A stretch of DNA of 64,000 nucleotides, taken from NCBI RefSeq assembly GCF_003050705.1, contig NZ_QAOG01000003.1, positions 434,001 to 498,000 of the forward strand. Direction: 5' to 3'. Made by a program: the position numbers and the translations under genes. Shown piece after piece: positions 52,930-61,441 of this stretch. The DNA comes from Sphingomonas aurantiaca (GTDB taxonomy: Bacteria > Pseudomonadota > Alphaproteobacteria > Sphingomonadales > Sphingomonadaceae). Positions within the stretch are counted from its first letter, which is position 1; each line of letters begins with the position of its first letter. Under the pieces are notes generated by a model that was not told the DNA's origin, ran no database searches, and saw nothing but the letters and a program-made list of their open reading frames with translations.

Positions 52930-53562
52930 GTGTCGAAAACCGCATCCGATCCCGATCCGAGAACCGCGCTCGCCGCGCTGGCGGCGGCGCGCGGCGACAG
53001 TCTGGCGGCGCTGTCGGCGATGCTCGGGCGCAACGCCGCCTATCTCCAGCAATATGTTCGGCGGGGGTCGCCGCGGGTGCTCGGCGAGCGCGATCGGCGA
53101 CTATTGTCCGCGTATCTCGGGGTGAGCGAGGGCGTTCTCGGCGCGCCGGTCGATCGCGTGGCAGCGTTCCGGATCCGCAAGCTCGACGTCGTGGCGTCCG
53201 CGGGGCCGGGCGCGCAGGTCGATGGCGAGATCGTGCTGGGGACCGATACGCTCGACCCCGGCCTCGCGCGCAGGCTCGGGCTGAAGGACGGACAGGCGGC
53301 GATCATCCGGGTCCGCGGCACGTCGATGGAGCCAGGGCTGTTCGACGGCGACCACATCGTGGTCGACACGGCGGACCGGACGCCACGTAGCAAGGGCGGG
53401 CTTTACGTGATCCGGATTGACGATGCGGTGATGGTGAAGCGGGTGGCGCTCTCGGGCAGGACGCTGGTGGCGACGAGTGACAATCGCGCGGCGGGGCCGG
53501 TTCCCGACGGGCCTATCGTCGTGATCGGCCGAGTCGTCTGGCAGATGCGCGAGCCGCGTTAG
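52930..53562 (+). CDS. S24/LexA-like self-cleaving repressor
   Basis: A 210-residue protein. The N-terminal HTH region (about 11-70) includes LAALSAMLGRNAAYLQQYVRRG (helix-turn-helix, in parts). An Ala-Gly bond at 91-92 in VVASAGPG is the expected cleavage site. The S24 protease dyad is Ser132 in RGTSMEPGLFDGD and Lys170 in DAVMVKRV. Such repressors are inactivated by self-cleavage on RecA filaments. GTG start. No phage genes surround it. True LexA is usually a different protein, so it is a local regulator. Confidence 0.88.
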   Translation: MSKTASDPDPRTALAALAAARGDSLAALSAMLGRNAAYLQQYVRRGSPRVLGERDRRLLSAYLGVSEGVLGAPVDRVAAFRIRKLDVVASAGPGAQVDGEIVLGTDTLDPGLARRLGLKDGQAAIIRVRGTSMEPGLFDGDHIVVDTADRTPRSKGGLYVIRIDDAVMVKRVALSGRTLVATSDNRAAGPVPDGPIVVIGRVVWQMREPR

Positions 53563-53582
53563 GGCCGCGGCTTAAGCCCACG

Positions 53583-53720
53583 CCGTTCGTGCTGAGTAGT
53601 GACCGAGTAGCTGCGAAGACGCGTATCGAAGCATGCGTTTCATGCGCCAACCTGTCCTTCGATACGCCGTCTCGATACGCCGCCTGCGGCGACTACTCGA
53701 CGGCTACTCAGGACGAACGG
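53583..53720. repeat. CCGTTCGTCCTGAGTAG-type palindrome, copy 2
   Basis: It has the same ends and inner units as the copy at 45353-45500: CCGTTCGTGCTGAGTAG at the left, GCGTATCGAAGCATG, then TCGATACGCCGTCTCGATACG, and CTACTCAGGACGAACGG at the right. It begins 21 nt after the S24 stop codon and probably acts in its 3' end. Confidence 0.88.
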
Positions 53721-53742
53721 CTGGGGGCGGAGGTACCGGGGC

Positions 53743-53940
53743 CTACCGCCGATCCTTCAGCCACACCAAGACCGCCGCCGCGACGCCGATCGCGGTCCCG
53801 ATTAGGAACCCCGGCGTCGCCTGGCCGATCGCGAAGCCGACGCCGACGCCGCCCAGCATGCCGAGCGCGACGAGGAACCCGCCCGCGGCGCTGGGATCCT
53901 TGTGGGGGGGGAGGGTGTCGCGGGAAGTGGGATCGGCCAT
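53743..53940 (-). CDS. Small glycine-zipper membrane protein
   Basis: A 65-residue protein with two membrane helices (about 20-39 and 44-60). The first carries GGVGVGFAIG-type glycine repeats. A polar, Pro/Lys N-terminus precedes them, and KDRR ends the chain. It resembles AtpI/AtpZ-type small membrane proteins in size and layout, but no ATP synthase gene is near. Codons 12-14 contain a run of eight C on the coding strand. Start is the ATG at 53940; an ATG two codons earlier is possible. Confidence 0.65.
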   Translation of the reverse strand: MADPTSRDTLPPHKDPSAAGGFLVALGMLGGVGVGFAIGQATPGFLIGTAIGVAAAVLVWLKDRR

Positions 53941-54084
53941 CGGCATGTCCTGCCACGGGCGACCCTGCGATGCCAGCCACACCCATCGGCGCCTGCTGCG
54001 CGCAATCGGTCGCGCCGACGAAACGTGGCGGAAATACGGCGTTACATACTGTTCCGCCACGACAAGCCCGGCTAGGAGCCGGAC

Positions 54085-56079
54085 ATGGTGTTCCGCGTCG
54101 GGCGAGCCGGGCCGGCCGCCGCCTTTTTCGTTCTGACAACAGCCGGGGCCGTGTCCTCGGTTGGCGTTCCGGACGCGGGCGCGCAAACCGCGCCTGCGGT
54201 GGCACAGACTCCGGCACGCACACCCACCGACACGCCGATGTCGCTCGACCCCAATTCGCCGCTCGCCGCGCTGCCCGATATCGGCGTCGACTGGCCCGAT
54301 CTCGCGTCTGCGCCGATCGATCCCGCCGCCACGGTCGCCGCGGTCGATGCCAATACCGAAAGCCGCTATGCGTGGCGGATCGACGGGATCGACGGGATCA
54401 ACGACACGCTGCTGCGCCAGCGCTTTGCCGCGCTGTCGACGCTCGACGCGAACGATCGCCAGCCTGCCAACGCCGCGCAACTCGATCGCCGCGCGCGCGA
54501 GGATGCCGATCTGCTCAACAGCCTGCTGCGCGCCGAGGGCTATTACGACGCCACCGTCGTCACGCGGGTCGAGCCGGGCGCCAAACCGATGGTCGTGCTC
54601 GCGGCGAGCCCGGGCACGCTCTACACCTTCAAGGGCGTGACGATCGACGGCATCGCCGCGGCGGGGGACAAGGCGCCGGGGCTGGTGACCGCGTTCGGCG
54701 TGAAGCCCGCAGATCCGGTCAATTCGGATGCGATCGTCGCGGGGCAGGCCAAGCTGACGACGCAGATCGGCCGCGAGGGGTTTCCGTTCGCCAAGGTCGG
54801 CGATCCGGCGATCGTCGTCGATCACGCCACTCGCACCGCGACGCTCGACCTGTCGGTACAGCCCGGCGGCCAGCGCAAGTTCGGGCAGGTCGTCGCGCTG
54901 CCCGGCAACCGCGTGTTCGGCGCGGACCATGTCGCGGAGATCGCGCGCTTCTCGCCCGGCGACGTCTATGATGCGGCCAAGCTCGACGATCTTCGCCGCG
55001 CGCTGATCCAGACCAGCCTCGTCTCCGCGGTCGACCTGAAGCCGGTGCAGGGCGCGACGCCCGATACCGTCGATGTCGCGGTGAAGCTCGACAGGGCGCC
55101 GCCGCATACCGTCGCGGGCGAGCTCGGCTATGGCACCGGCGAGGGCGCGCGCGCGGAACTCAGCTGGACGCACCGCAACCTGTTCCCGCCCGAGGGCGCG
55201 CTGACGGTGCGCGGCGTGCTGGGGACGCAGGAGCAGCTCGGCTCGATCGTGTTCCGGCGCAACAACTTCCACGCGCGCGACCGGGTCCTCACGCTCCAGG
55301 CGTCGGGGGTGCACACGAATCGCGATGCGTATGACGCCAAGACCTTCTCGCTCGCCGGCAGCCTGGAGCGCCAGACCAACATCTTCTTCCAGAAGACTTG
55401 GACCTGGTCGGCGGGGGCCGAGCTGATCGCGTCGGACGAGCGCGACGTCATCGTGTCGACGGGCGATCCGCGGCGGCGGACGTTCTTTATCGGCGCGTTG
55501 CCGACCAGCCTGAACTATGACGGGTCGGACGACCTGCTCAATCCGACCAAGGGCTTCCGGCTCGGGGGGCGGCTCAGCCCCGAGGTGTCGCTGCAGGGCG
55601 CGGTGTTTGGCTATACGCGCACGCAGTTCGACGGCAGCGTCTACCAGCCGTTCGGCGACAGCGTGGTGCTCGCTGCGCGGACCCGGCTCGGCACGATCGT
55701 CGGCGCGCCGCGCGACCAGGTGGCACCGTCGCGGCGCTTCTATGCGGGCGGCGGCGCGTCGGTGCGCGGCTATGGCTATCAGTCGATCGGCCCGCGCGAT
55801 CCCAACAACGACCCGATCGGCGGCCGCAGCCTGACCGAATTCTCGATCGAGGCGCGGATCAAGGCGTTCGGCAATTTCGGCATCGTGCCGTTCCTCGACG
55901 CGGGCAACATCTATACCTCGCCGCTGCCCAAGTTCACCGGGCTGCAATATGGCACCGGGATCGGCGTGCGCTATTACTCGAACTTCGGGCCGATCCGCCT
56001 CGACGTCGGCACGCCAATCAATCCGCAGCCGGGCGACAGCCGTATCGCGGTGTACGTGTCGCTGGGGCAGGCGTTTTGA
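54085..56079 (+). CDS. tamA: Outer-membrane assembly protein TamA
   Basis: A 664-residue Omp85-family protein. A signal peptide ends near AGAQT. Two to three POTRA-like domains follow (about 90-340), with LLRAEGYYDATVV visible. The C-terminal 16-stranded barrel starts near AGELGYGTGEGARAEL. The L6 motif is seen as GGGASVRGYGYQSIGPRD, and the chain ends in a terminal phenylalanine, as outer-membrane barrels do. With TamB it forms the translocation and assembly module for selected outer-membrane proteins and for lipid transfer. Confidence 0.9.
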   Translation: MVFRVGRAGPAAAFFVLTTAGAVSSVGVPDAGAQTAPAVAQTPARTPTDTPMSLDPNSPLAALPDIGVDWPDLASAPIDPAATVAAVDANTESRYAWRIDGIDGINDTLLRQRFAALSTLDANDRQPANAAQLDRRAREDADLLNSLLRAEGYYDATVVTRVEPGAKPMVVLAASPGTLYTFKGVTIDGIAAAGDKAPGLVTAFGVKPADPVNSDAIVAGQAKLTTQIGREGFPFAKVGDPAIVVDHATRTATLDLSVQPGGQRKFGQVVALPGNRVFGADHVAEIARFSPGDVYDAAKLDDLRRALIQTSLVSAVDLKPVQGATPDTVDVAVKLDRAPPHTVAGELGYGTGEGARAELSWTHRNLFPPEGALTVRGVLGTQEQLGSIVFRRNNFHARDRVLTLQASGVHTNRDAYDAKTFSLAGSLERQTNIFFQKTWTWSAGAELIASDERDVIVSTGDPRRRTFFIGALPTSLNYDGSDDLLNPTKGFRLGGRLSPEVSLQGAVFGYTRTQFDGSVYQPFGDSVVLAARTRLGTIVGAPRDQVAPSRRFYAGGGASVRGYGYQSIGPRDPNNDPIGGRSLTEFSIEARIKAFGNFGIVPFLDAGNIYTSPLPKFTGLQYGTGIGVRYYSNFGPIRLDVGTPINPQPGDSRIAVYVSLGQAF

Positions 56080-59000
56080 CCGAGGCGGCACCCGCCCCCA
56101 AGCGTGGCGTGCGGTGGTGGCGCTGGATCGTCGGCGCGGTCGCGGGGCTGGTCGCGATTCTGGGCGCGGCGCTGCTGATCGTCGATACCGATATCGGGCA
56201 CCGCTTCGTCGCGGACCGGATCGCGGCGATCAGGACCGCCAACGGGCTGCGCTTCACGGTCGGGCGGATCGACGGATCGCTGTACGGCGATACGCGGCTG
56301 GTCGATCTGCGCGTGTATGATCTCGAGGGGCTCGTGTTTGCGGCGCCCAACGTCACGCTCGACTGGTCGCCGTTCGACTGGTTCTCGAACCGGCTCGAGA
56401 TCCGCCGGCTGATCGTCGATCGCGCGGTGTTGACGCACACGCCGCGCACCCGGCCGTCGAAGACGCGCGGACCCATCCTGCCCGAGTTCGACATCCATAT
56501 CGGCACGCTGTCGGTCGGGCGGCTGACGCTGGCCAAGCGCGTGTTGGGGACCGAGCGGGTCGCGCAGGTCGCGGGGCGCGCGGACATCCGCTCGGGTCGC
56601 GCTCTGGTCGATCTGAAGGCGCGCGTTGCGGGCAGCGACGATCTGAAGCTGCGGATCGATGCCGAGCCGGCGCGCGATCGCTTCGATATCGACGTCGCGG
56701 CGCGCGGGGCCGCGAACGGCGTGCTCGCGCGGATGGTCAAAGCCAAGGGCCCGGTCGCGCTGGCGGTGACCGGCGATGGCAGCTGGGCCAAATGGACCGG
56801 ACGCGCCAACGGCATGATCGGCACGACCCGGGTCGTCGATCTCGCGCTGGCGCAGGTCGCCGGGCGCTACACGCTGTCGGGCACGCTCGCGCCGTCGTCG
56901 CTGCTGAAAGGGCGGCTGCAGCGGCTGACCGCACCGCGCGTGCTGGTCGCGGGCAGCGCGACGTTCGCCAGCCGCCGGCTCGAGGGGCAGCTGTCGCTGC
57001 GCACGCCCGCGCTGGCGGTCGATACGACGGGCATCGTCGACCTGGGGGCGAACGCGTATCGCGAGGTGCGGATCAAGGCGCGGTTGCTGAAGCCGCCCGC
57101 GCTGTTCGACAATATGAGCGGGGCGATGGTCGAACTCCGCGCGATCCTCGACGGGCCGTTCGCGACCGCGGCGTTCGACTACCGGATCGACGCGCGCCGT
57201 TTCGCCTTCGACCAGACCGGGTTCGAGGATGCGCATGCCGCGGGCAAGGGGCGCCTGTCCGCCGCGCCGGTGACGGTGCCGATCCGCTTCACCGCCGCGC
57301 GCGTGACCGGGGTCGGCGCGGTCGCGGGCGGGATCCTGCGCAACCTGTCGGTCGACGGGCGGCTTCGCGTGACGCCGACGCTGCTCACTGGCGACGCGCT
57401 CCGTCTGCGGTCCGACAAGCTCACCGGCAGCATCAACCTGATCGTCGATCTGCGCAACGGCCAGTTCGAGGTGGGCATCAATGGCGGGCTCGGCCGGTAT
57501 TTGATCCCCGGGCTCGGCATCGTCGACGTGAAATCGACGTTGCGCGTCGTGCCAGGCCCAAACCGCAAGGGCACGCGCGTGATCGGCCAGGGCAGCGCGC
57601 AGATGGTGCGGCTCGACAACGCGTTCTTCCGCAGCCTGGCGGGCGGGTTGCCGCGGATCACCACCAATCTCGAACGCACGACCGACGGCGTGCTGCACTT
57701 CACCAATCTGGTGCTGACCGCGCCGCAGATCCGGCTGACCGGCAACGGCTATCGCCGTCGTGACGGGACGTTCCACTTCGAGGGCGGCGGGCGGCAGGCC
57801 ACCTACGGTCCGGTGACGCTCAAGCTCGATGGCCAGATCGATAAGCCGACGCTCGACCTCCTGTTCGCGAGCCCCAACGCGACGCTCGGGCTGTCGAACG
57901 TCCGCGCGCATCTCGACCCGACGCCGCAGGGCTTCGCGTTCACCGCGGCGGGCGGATCGCGGCTTGGACCGTTCACCAGCAACGGCGCGATCCTGCTGCC
58001 ACCGGGCGCGGGGGCGACGATCCAGATCGCCGCGCTGAACGTCGCCGGCACGCGCGCGAGCGGCAGCGTCGCGGTCGTCAATGGCGGCTTCAACGGGCAG
58101 CTGGTGGTTTCCGGGGGGGGGCTCTCGGGCGAACTCCTGTTCCGCCCGGTCGGCCAGATCCAGCGGATCGAGGGGCATCTCGCCGCCAAAAGCGCGACGC
58201 TCGACACCGTCGCGCTGCGCCAGGGCAAGCTCGATTTCGTCACCTTGCTCGACCCTGCCGGCACGTCGATCGAGGCGACCGCGACGGGGCTTGGGCTGCG
58301 GCGCGGTCCGCTCAGCCTTGCGCGTTTCAACGGCAGCGCCTCGCTGCGCGGCGGCGTCGGCACGATCCGCGCGTCGATCGCGGGGTCGCGCGGGCGCGCG
58401 TTCGATATCCAGAGCGTCACGCAGGTCACCGCGACCAGCTATGCGATCGCGGCGCAAGGCACGCTGGATGGTCGCCCGCTCAAGCTGCTGACGCCGGCTG
58501 TCGTCACCCAGGCGGAGGATGGCTGGCATCTCGCACCGACCAGGCTCAGTTTCGGCGGCGGCGAGGCGCAGGTCGGCGGCCGCTTCACCGCGACTAGCAC
58601 CGCGATCGACGCGAGCCTGACGCGGATGCCGCTCGCGGTGCTCGACATCGGTTATCCCGGATTGGGGCTCAGCGGGTCGGCGTCGGGGCGGTTTAACCTT
58701 GCCACCACGAACGGCGCGGCACCGACCGGCAAAGCCGACCTGACGATCCGCGGTCTTGCGCGCGCCGGCCTCGTCCTGTCGTCGCGACCGATCGACGTCG
58801 GCGTCGCGGCGGTGCTCTCGCCCGACAAGCTCGGCCTGCGCGCGGTGATCGCGTCGGGCGGCAAGACGATCGGGCGCGCGCAGGCCCAGCTCGCGCCGCT
58901 CGGTCAGGGGGACTTTGCGTCCCGCATCAGCAACGCGCGGTTGTTCGGCCAACTCCGCTACAGCGGCCCGGCGGACACGCTTTGGCGCCTAACCGGGGTC

Positions 59001-60221
59001 GAATTGTTTGACCTGTCCGGCCCGATCGCGATTGGCGCGGACGTCGTTGGCACGCTCGCCAACCCGACGCTGCGCGGGGTCGTCCAGGCGAACGGCGCGC
59101 GGATCGAGAGCGCGACCACGGGCACCGTCCTCACCAACGTGCAGGCAACGGGCCGGTTCGGCGGATCGCGGCTCGTGATCGACCGGTTCGGCGCGGACGC
59201 GGGCAAGGGCGGGCGAGTCACCGGCAGCGGCCAGTTCGAATTCGCCGCCGCCGCGGGGATCGGGCTCGACCTGACGCTGCAGGCCGACAAGGCGGTGATG
59301 ATCAACCGCGACGATATCGGCGCGACCGTCTCGGGGCCGCTGACGTTCAGGTCGAACGGCTCGGGCGGCACGATTGCGGGTGACGTGGTGCTGAACAAGA
59401 GCCGCTATCGCCTCGGCCAGGCGACCGCCGCCAGCGCGGTGCCGCAGCTCAACATCCGTGAGATCAACCTGCCCGACGGCGGCGAGGAAGTCGCGACGCC
59501 CGCCAAGCCCTGGGCACTCGCGATCAAGGCGCGCGCGCCGAACCAGGTGATGGTCAGCGGCTTGGGGCTGACCAGCGAATGGTCCGCCAACCTCCAGATC
59601 GCTGGCCAGCCCGAAAACCCCGCGATCACCGGCCGCGCCACGCTGATCCGCGGCGATTACGAGTTTGCCGGCCGCCAGTTCGAACTCGCGCGCGGCGTCA
59701 TCCGCTTCGACGGGCAAGTGCCCGCCAACCCCGCGCTCGATATCGAGGCGAATGCGGATTCGACGGGGCTGAGCGCGTCAATCCGGGTGACGGGCTATGC
59801 GCTCAAACCCGAGATCGGCTTCACCAGCACGCCCGCGCTGCCCGAGGACGAGCTGCTCTCGCGGCTGTTGTTCGGCACCTCGATCACCAATCTGTCCGCG
59901 CCCGAGGCGTTGCAGCTGGCGGCGGCGGTGGCGGCGTTGCAGGGCGGCGGCAACGGCCTGAACCCGATCAACGCGGTGCGCCGCGCCGCCGGGCTCGACC
60001 GGCTGCGAATCCTGCCCGCCGATCCGCAGACTGGGCAGGGCACGTCGATCGCGGCGGGCAAATACGTCACGCGCCGGCTGTATGCGGAGATCGTCACCGA
60101 CGGGCAGGGCTATTCGGCGACTCAGGTCGAGTTCCAGGTCACGCGCTGGCTGTCGCTGCTGTCGAGCATCTCGACGTTGGGGCGGCAGAGCGCGAACGTG
60201 CGCGTGTCGAAGGATTATTGA
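56076..60221 (+). CDS. tamB: Translocation and assembly module protein TamB
   Basis: A 1381-residue protein, somewhat longer than E. coli TamB. An N-terminal membrane helix (about 16-34) anchors it in the inner membrane. A repetitive beta-rich AsmA/DUF490 region follows, with many ...LDGR/IDG... strands that would form a long taco-like groove. The conserved C-terminal domain includes GRATLIRGDYEFAGRQFELARG (in parts) and LPEDELLSRLLFG. It starts with TTG, overlapping the tamA stop codon by 4 nt. A run of nine G lies at 58113-58121. Confidence 0.9.
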   Translation: MTEAAPAPKRGVRWWRWIVGAVAGLVAILGAALLIVDTDIGHRFVADRIAAIRTANGLRFTVGRIDGSLYGDTRLVDLRVYDLEGLVFAAPNVTLDWSPFDWFSNRLEIRRLIVDRAVLTHTPRTRPSKTRGPILPEFDIHIGTLSVGRLTLAKRVLGTERVAQVAGRADIRSGRALVDLKARVAGSDDLKLRIDAEPARDRFDIDVAARGAANGVLARMVKAKGPVALAVTGDGSWAKWTGRANGMIGTTRVVDLALAQVAGRYTLSGTLAPSSLLKGRLQRLTAPRVLVAGSATFASRRLEGQLSLRTPALAVDTTGIVDLGANAYREVRIKARLLKPPALFDNMSGAMVELRAILDGPFATAAFDYRIDARRFAFDQTGFEDAHAAGKGRLSAAPVTVPIRFTAARVTGVGAVAGGILRNLSVDGRLRVTPTLLTGDALRLRSDKLTGSINLIVDLRNGQFEVGINGGLGRYLIPGLGIVDVKSTLRVVPGPNRKGTRVIGQGSAQMVRLDNAFFRSLAGGLPRITTNLERTTDGVLHFTNLVLTAPQIRLTGNGYRRRDGTFHFEGGGRQATYGPVTLKLDGQIDKPTLDLLFASPNATLGLSNVRAHLDPTPQGFAFTAAGGSRLGPFTSNGAILLPPGAGATIQIAALNVAGTRASGSVAVVNGGFNGQLVVSGGGLSGELLFRPVGQIQRIEGHLAAKSATLDTVALRQGKLDFVTLLDPAGTSIEATATGLGLRRGPLSLARFNGSASLRGGVGTIRASIAGSRGRAFDIQSVTQVTATSYAIAAQGTLDGRPLKLLTPAVVTQAEDGWHLAPTRLSFGGGEAQVGGRFTATSTAIDASLTRMPLAVLDIGYPGLGLSGSASGRFNLATTNGAAPTGKADLTIRGLARAGLVLSSRPIDVGVAAVLSPDKLGLRAVIASGGKTIGRAQAQLAPLGQGDFASRISNARLFGQLRYSGPADTLWRLTGVELFDLSGPIAIGADVVGTLANPTLRGVVQANGARIESATTGTVLTNVQATGRFGGSRLVIDRFGADAGKGGRVTGSGQFEFAAAAGIGLDLTLQADKAVMINRDDIGATVSGPLTFRSNGSGGTIAGDVVLNKSRYRLGQATAASAVPQLNIREINLPDGGEEVATPAKPWALAIKARAPNQVMVSGLGLTSEWSANLQIAGQPENPAITGRATLIRGDYEFAGRQFELARGVIRFDGQVPANPALDIEANADSTGLSASIRVTGYALKPEIGFTSTPALPEDELLSRLLFGTSITNLSAPEALQLAAAVAALQGGGNGLNPINAVRRAAGLDRLRILPADPQTGQGTSIAAGKYVTRRLYAEIVTDGQGYSATQVEFQVTRWLSLLSSISTLGRQSANVRVSKDY

Positions 60222-60255
60222 GCGATATCCCGGATCCTATGCCTGCGAGCCAAAG

Positions 60256-60361
60256 CCGCCCCGGCGAAGGCCGGGGTCCAGGTGGCAAGGCCGTCGTGAC
60301 GGCGGACGATCCTTCGTTTTTTTCGTCCCCCAACTGGGCCCCGGCCTGCGCCGGGGAGGTG
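60256..60361. repeat. REPIN-like composite palindrome, copy 4
   Basis: CCGCCCCGGCGAAGGCCGGGG at the left (split here as CCGCCCCGGCGAAGG and CCGGGG) is mirrored by CCCCGGCCTGCGCCGGGGAGG at the right, both with CCA near the inner end. It is 34 nt past the tamB stop and about 50 nt before nagZ. It may separate the two transcripts. Confidence 0.85.
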
Positions 60362-60412
60362 ACCCTTGCCCGGCTGCACGGTAAGGGCAGGCTTTCGGTT
60401 TAGGACCCAGTC

Positions 60413-61423
60413 ATGAAGCCCGTCATCTTCGGCCTGTCCGGCCCCGTCCTTACCGCCGCCGAGCGCGCGTTCTTCGCCGACTGCGAGCCCGCGGGCTATA
60501 TCCTGTTCAAGCGCAACATCGTCGACCGCGCGCAGGTTCGCGCGCTGACGGATTCGCTGCGCGCATTGGCGGGTCGCGACGATCTGGCGATCCTGATCGA
60601 CCAGGAGGGCGGCCGCGTCGCGCGGATGGGCCCGCCCGAATGGCCGGCGTTTCCGGCGGGGCCGGTGTTCGATGCCGCTTATGAGCGCGCGCCGATGACC
60701 GCTATCCAGGCGGCGCGCGCGAACGGGCAGGCGCTGGGGGTGATGCTCAGCGAGGTCGGCATTACCGTCGACTGCGCGCCGCTGCTCGACGTGTCGCAGC
60801 CTGATACGACCGAGGCGGTGTCCTGTCGCACCTACGGGTCGGACCCGATGCGCGTCGCGGCACTGGGGCGGGCTATGCTGGAGGGGCTGGCCGAGGGCGG
60901 TGTCGTCGGGATCGTCAAGCACATGCCCGGCCATGGTCGTGCGAAGGTCGACACGCATCACCACTTGCCGACCGTCACCGCGACCGATGCTGAGCTCGCG
61001 GTCGACCTCGAACCGTTCCGCACGCTCAATCAGGCGCCGATGGGGATGACGTCGCACATCGTGTTCGATGCCTGGGATGCCGATCGCCCCGCGACCTTGT
61101 CGCCGATCGTGATCGATCGGATCATTCGCGAGCGGATCGGGTTCGACGGGCTGTTGATGACCGACGATATCGACATGAAGGCGCTGTCGGGCACGGCGGG
61201 CGACAAGGCGGCCGGCGCGATCGCCGCGGGGTGCGACGTGGTGCTCGATTGCTGGGCGCGCATGGACGAGATGGTGGAGATCGCCGACCGGCTCGCGCCG
61301 ATGTCCGCCGTGTCGCGCGCGCGGCTCGATCGCGCGATGGCGTCGGTCGGCACCGCCACCGGCGATCTCGCGGCGCTGATCGCCACGCGCGACGCCTTGC
61401 TAGAGGCGTCGGGCGCGGCGTAG
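60413..61423 (+). CDS. nagZ: Beta-N-acetylhexosaminidase NagZ
   Basis: A 336-residue glycoside hydrolase of family 3. The catalytic His-Asp pair is in KHMPGHGRAKVDTHHHLP, and the nucleophile aspartate lies in MTDDIDMKAL. It removes GlcNAc from muropeptides in the cytosol during peptidoglycan recycling, which also makes AmpC-inducing signals. Its length is typical of NagZ. It follows tamB on the same strand across the repeat. Confidence 0.93.
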   Translation: MKPVIFGLSGPVLTAAERAFFADCEPAGYILFKRNIVDRAQVRALTDSLRALAGRDDLAILIDQEGGRVARMGPPEWPAFPAGPVFDAAYERAPMTAIQAARANGQALGVMLSEVGITVDCAPLLDVSQPDTTEAVSCRTYGSDPMRVAALGRAMLEGLAEGGVVGIVKHMPGHGRAKVDTHHHLPTVTATDAELAVDLEPFRTLNQAPMGMTSHIVFDAWDADRPATLSPIVIDRIIRERIGFDGLLMTDDIDMKALSGTAGDKAAGAIAAGCDVVLDCWARMDEMVEIADRLAPMSAVSRARLDRAMASVGTATGDLAALIATRDALLEASGAA

Positions 61424-61441
61424 CGGGCGGCCGGGGCGGCG

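Noticed and set aside
52930..53562. The S24 protein as the SOS master regulator LexA or as a prophage marker
   Set aside because: The N-terminal region is not the LexA winged helix, there are no SOS genes beside it, and no phage genes flank it. It is described as a local repressor instead.
55974..58952. A 992-codon open frame antisense to tamA/tamB
   Set aside because: Its product is Arg/Asp/Gln/Ala-rich with no domain, and the plus strand codes clear TamA/TamB. Long antisense frames are expected in DNA with high GC at the third codon position.
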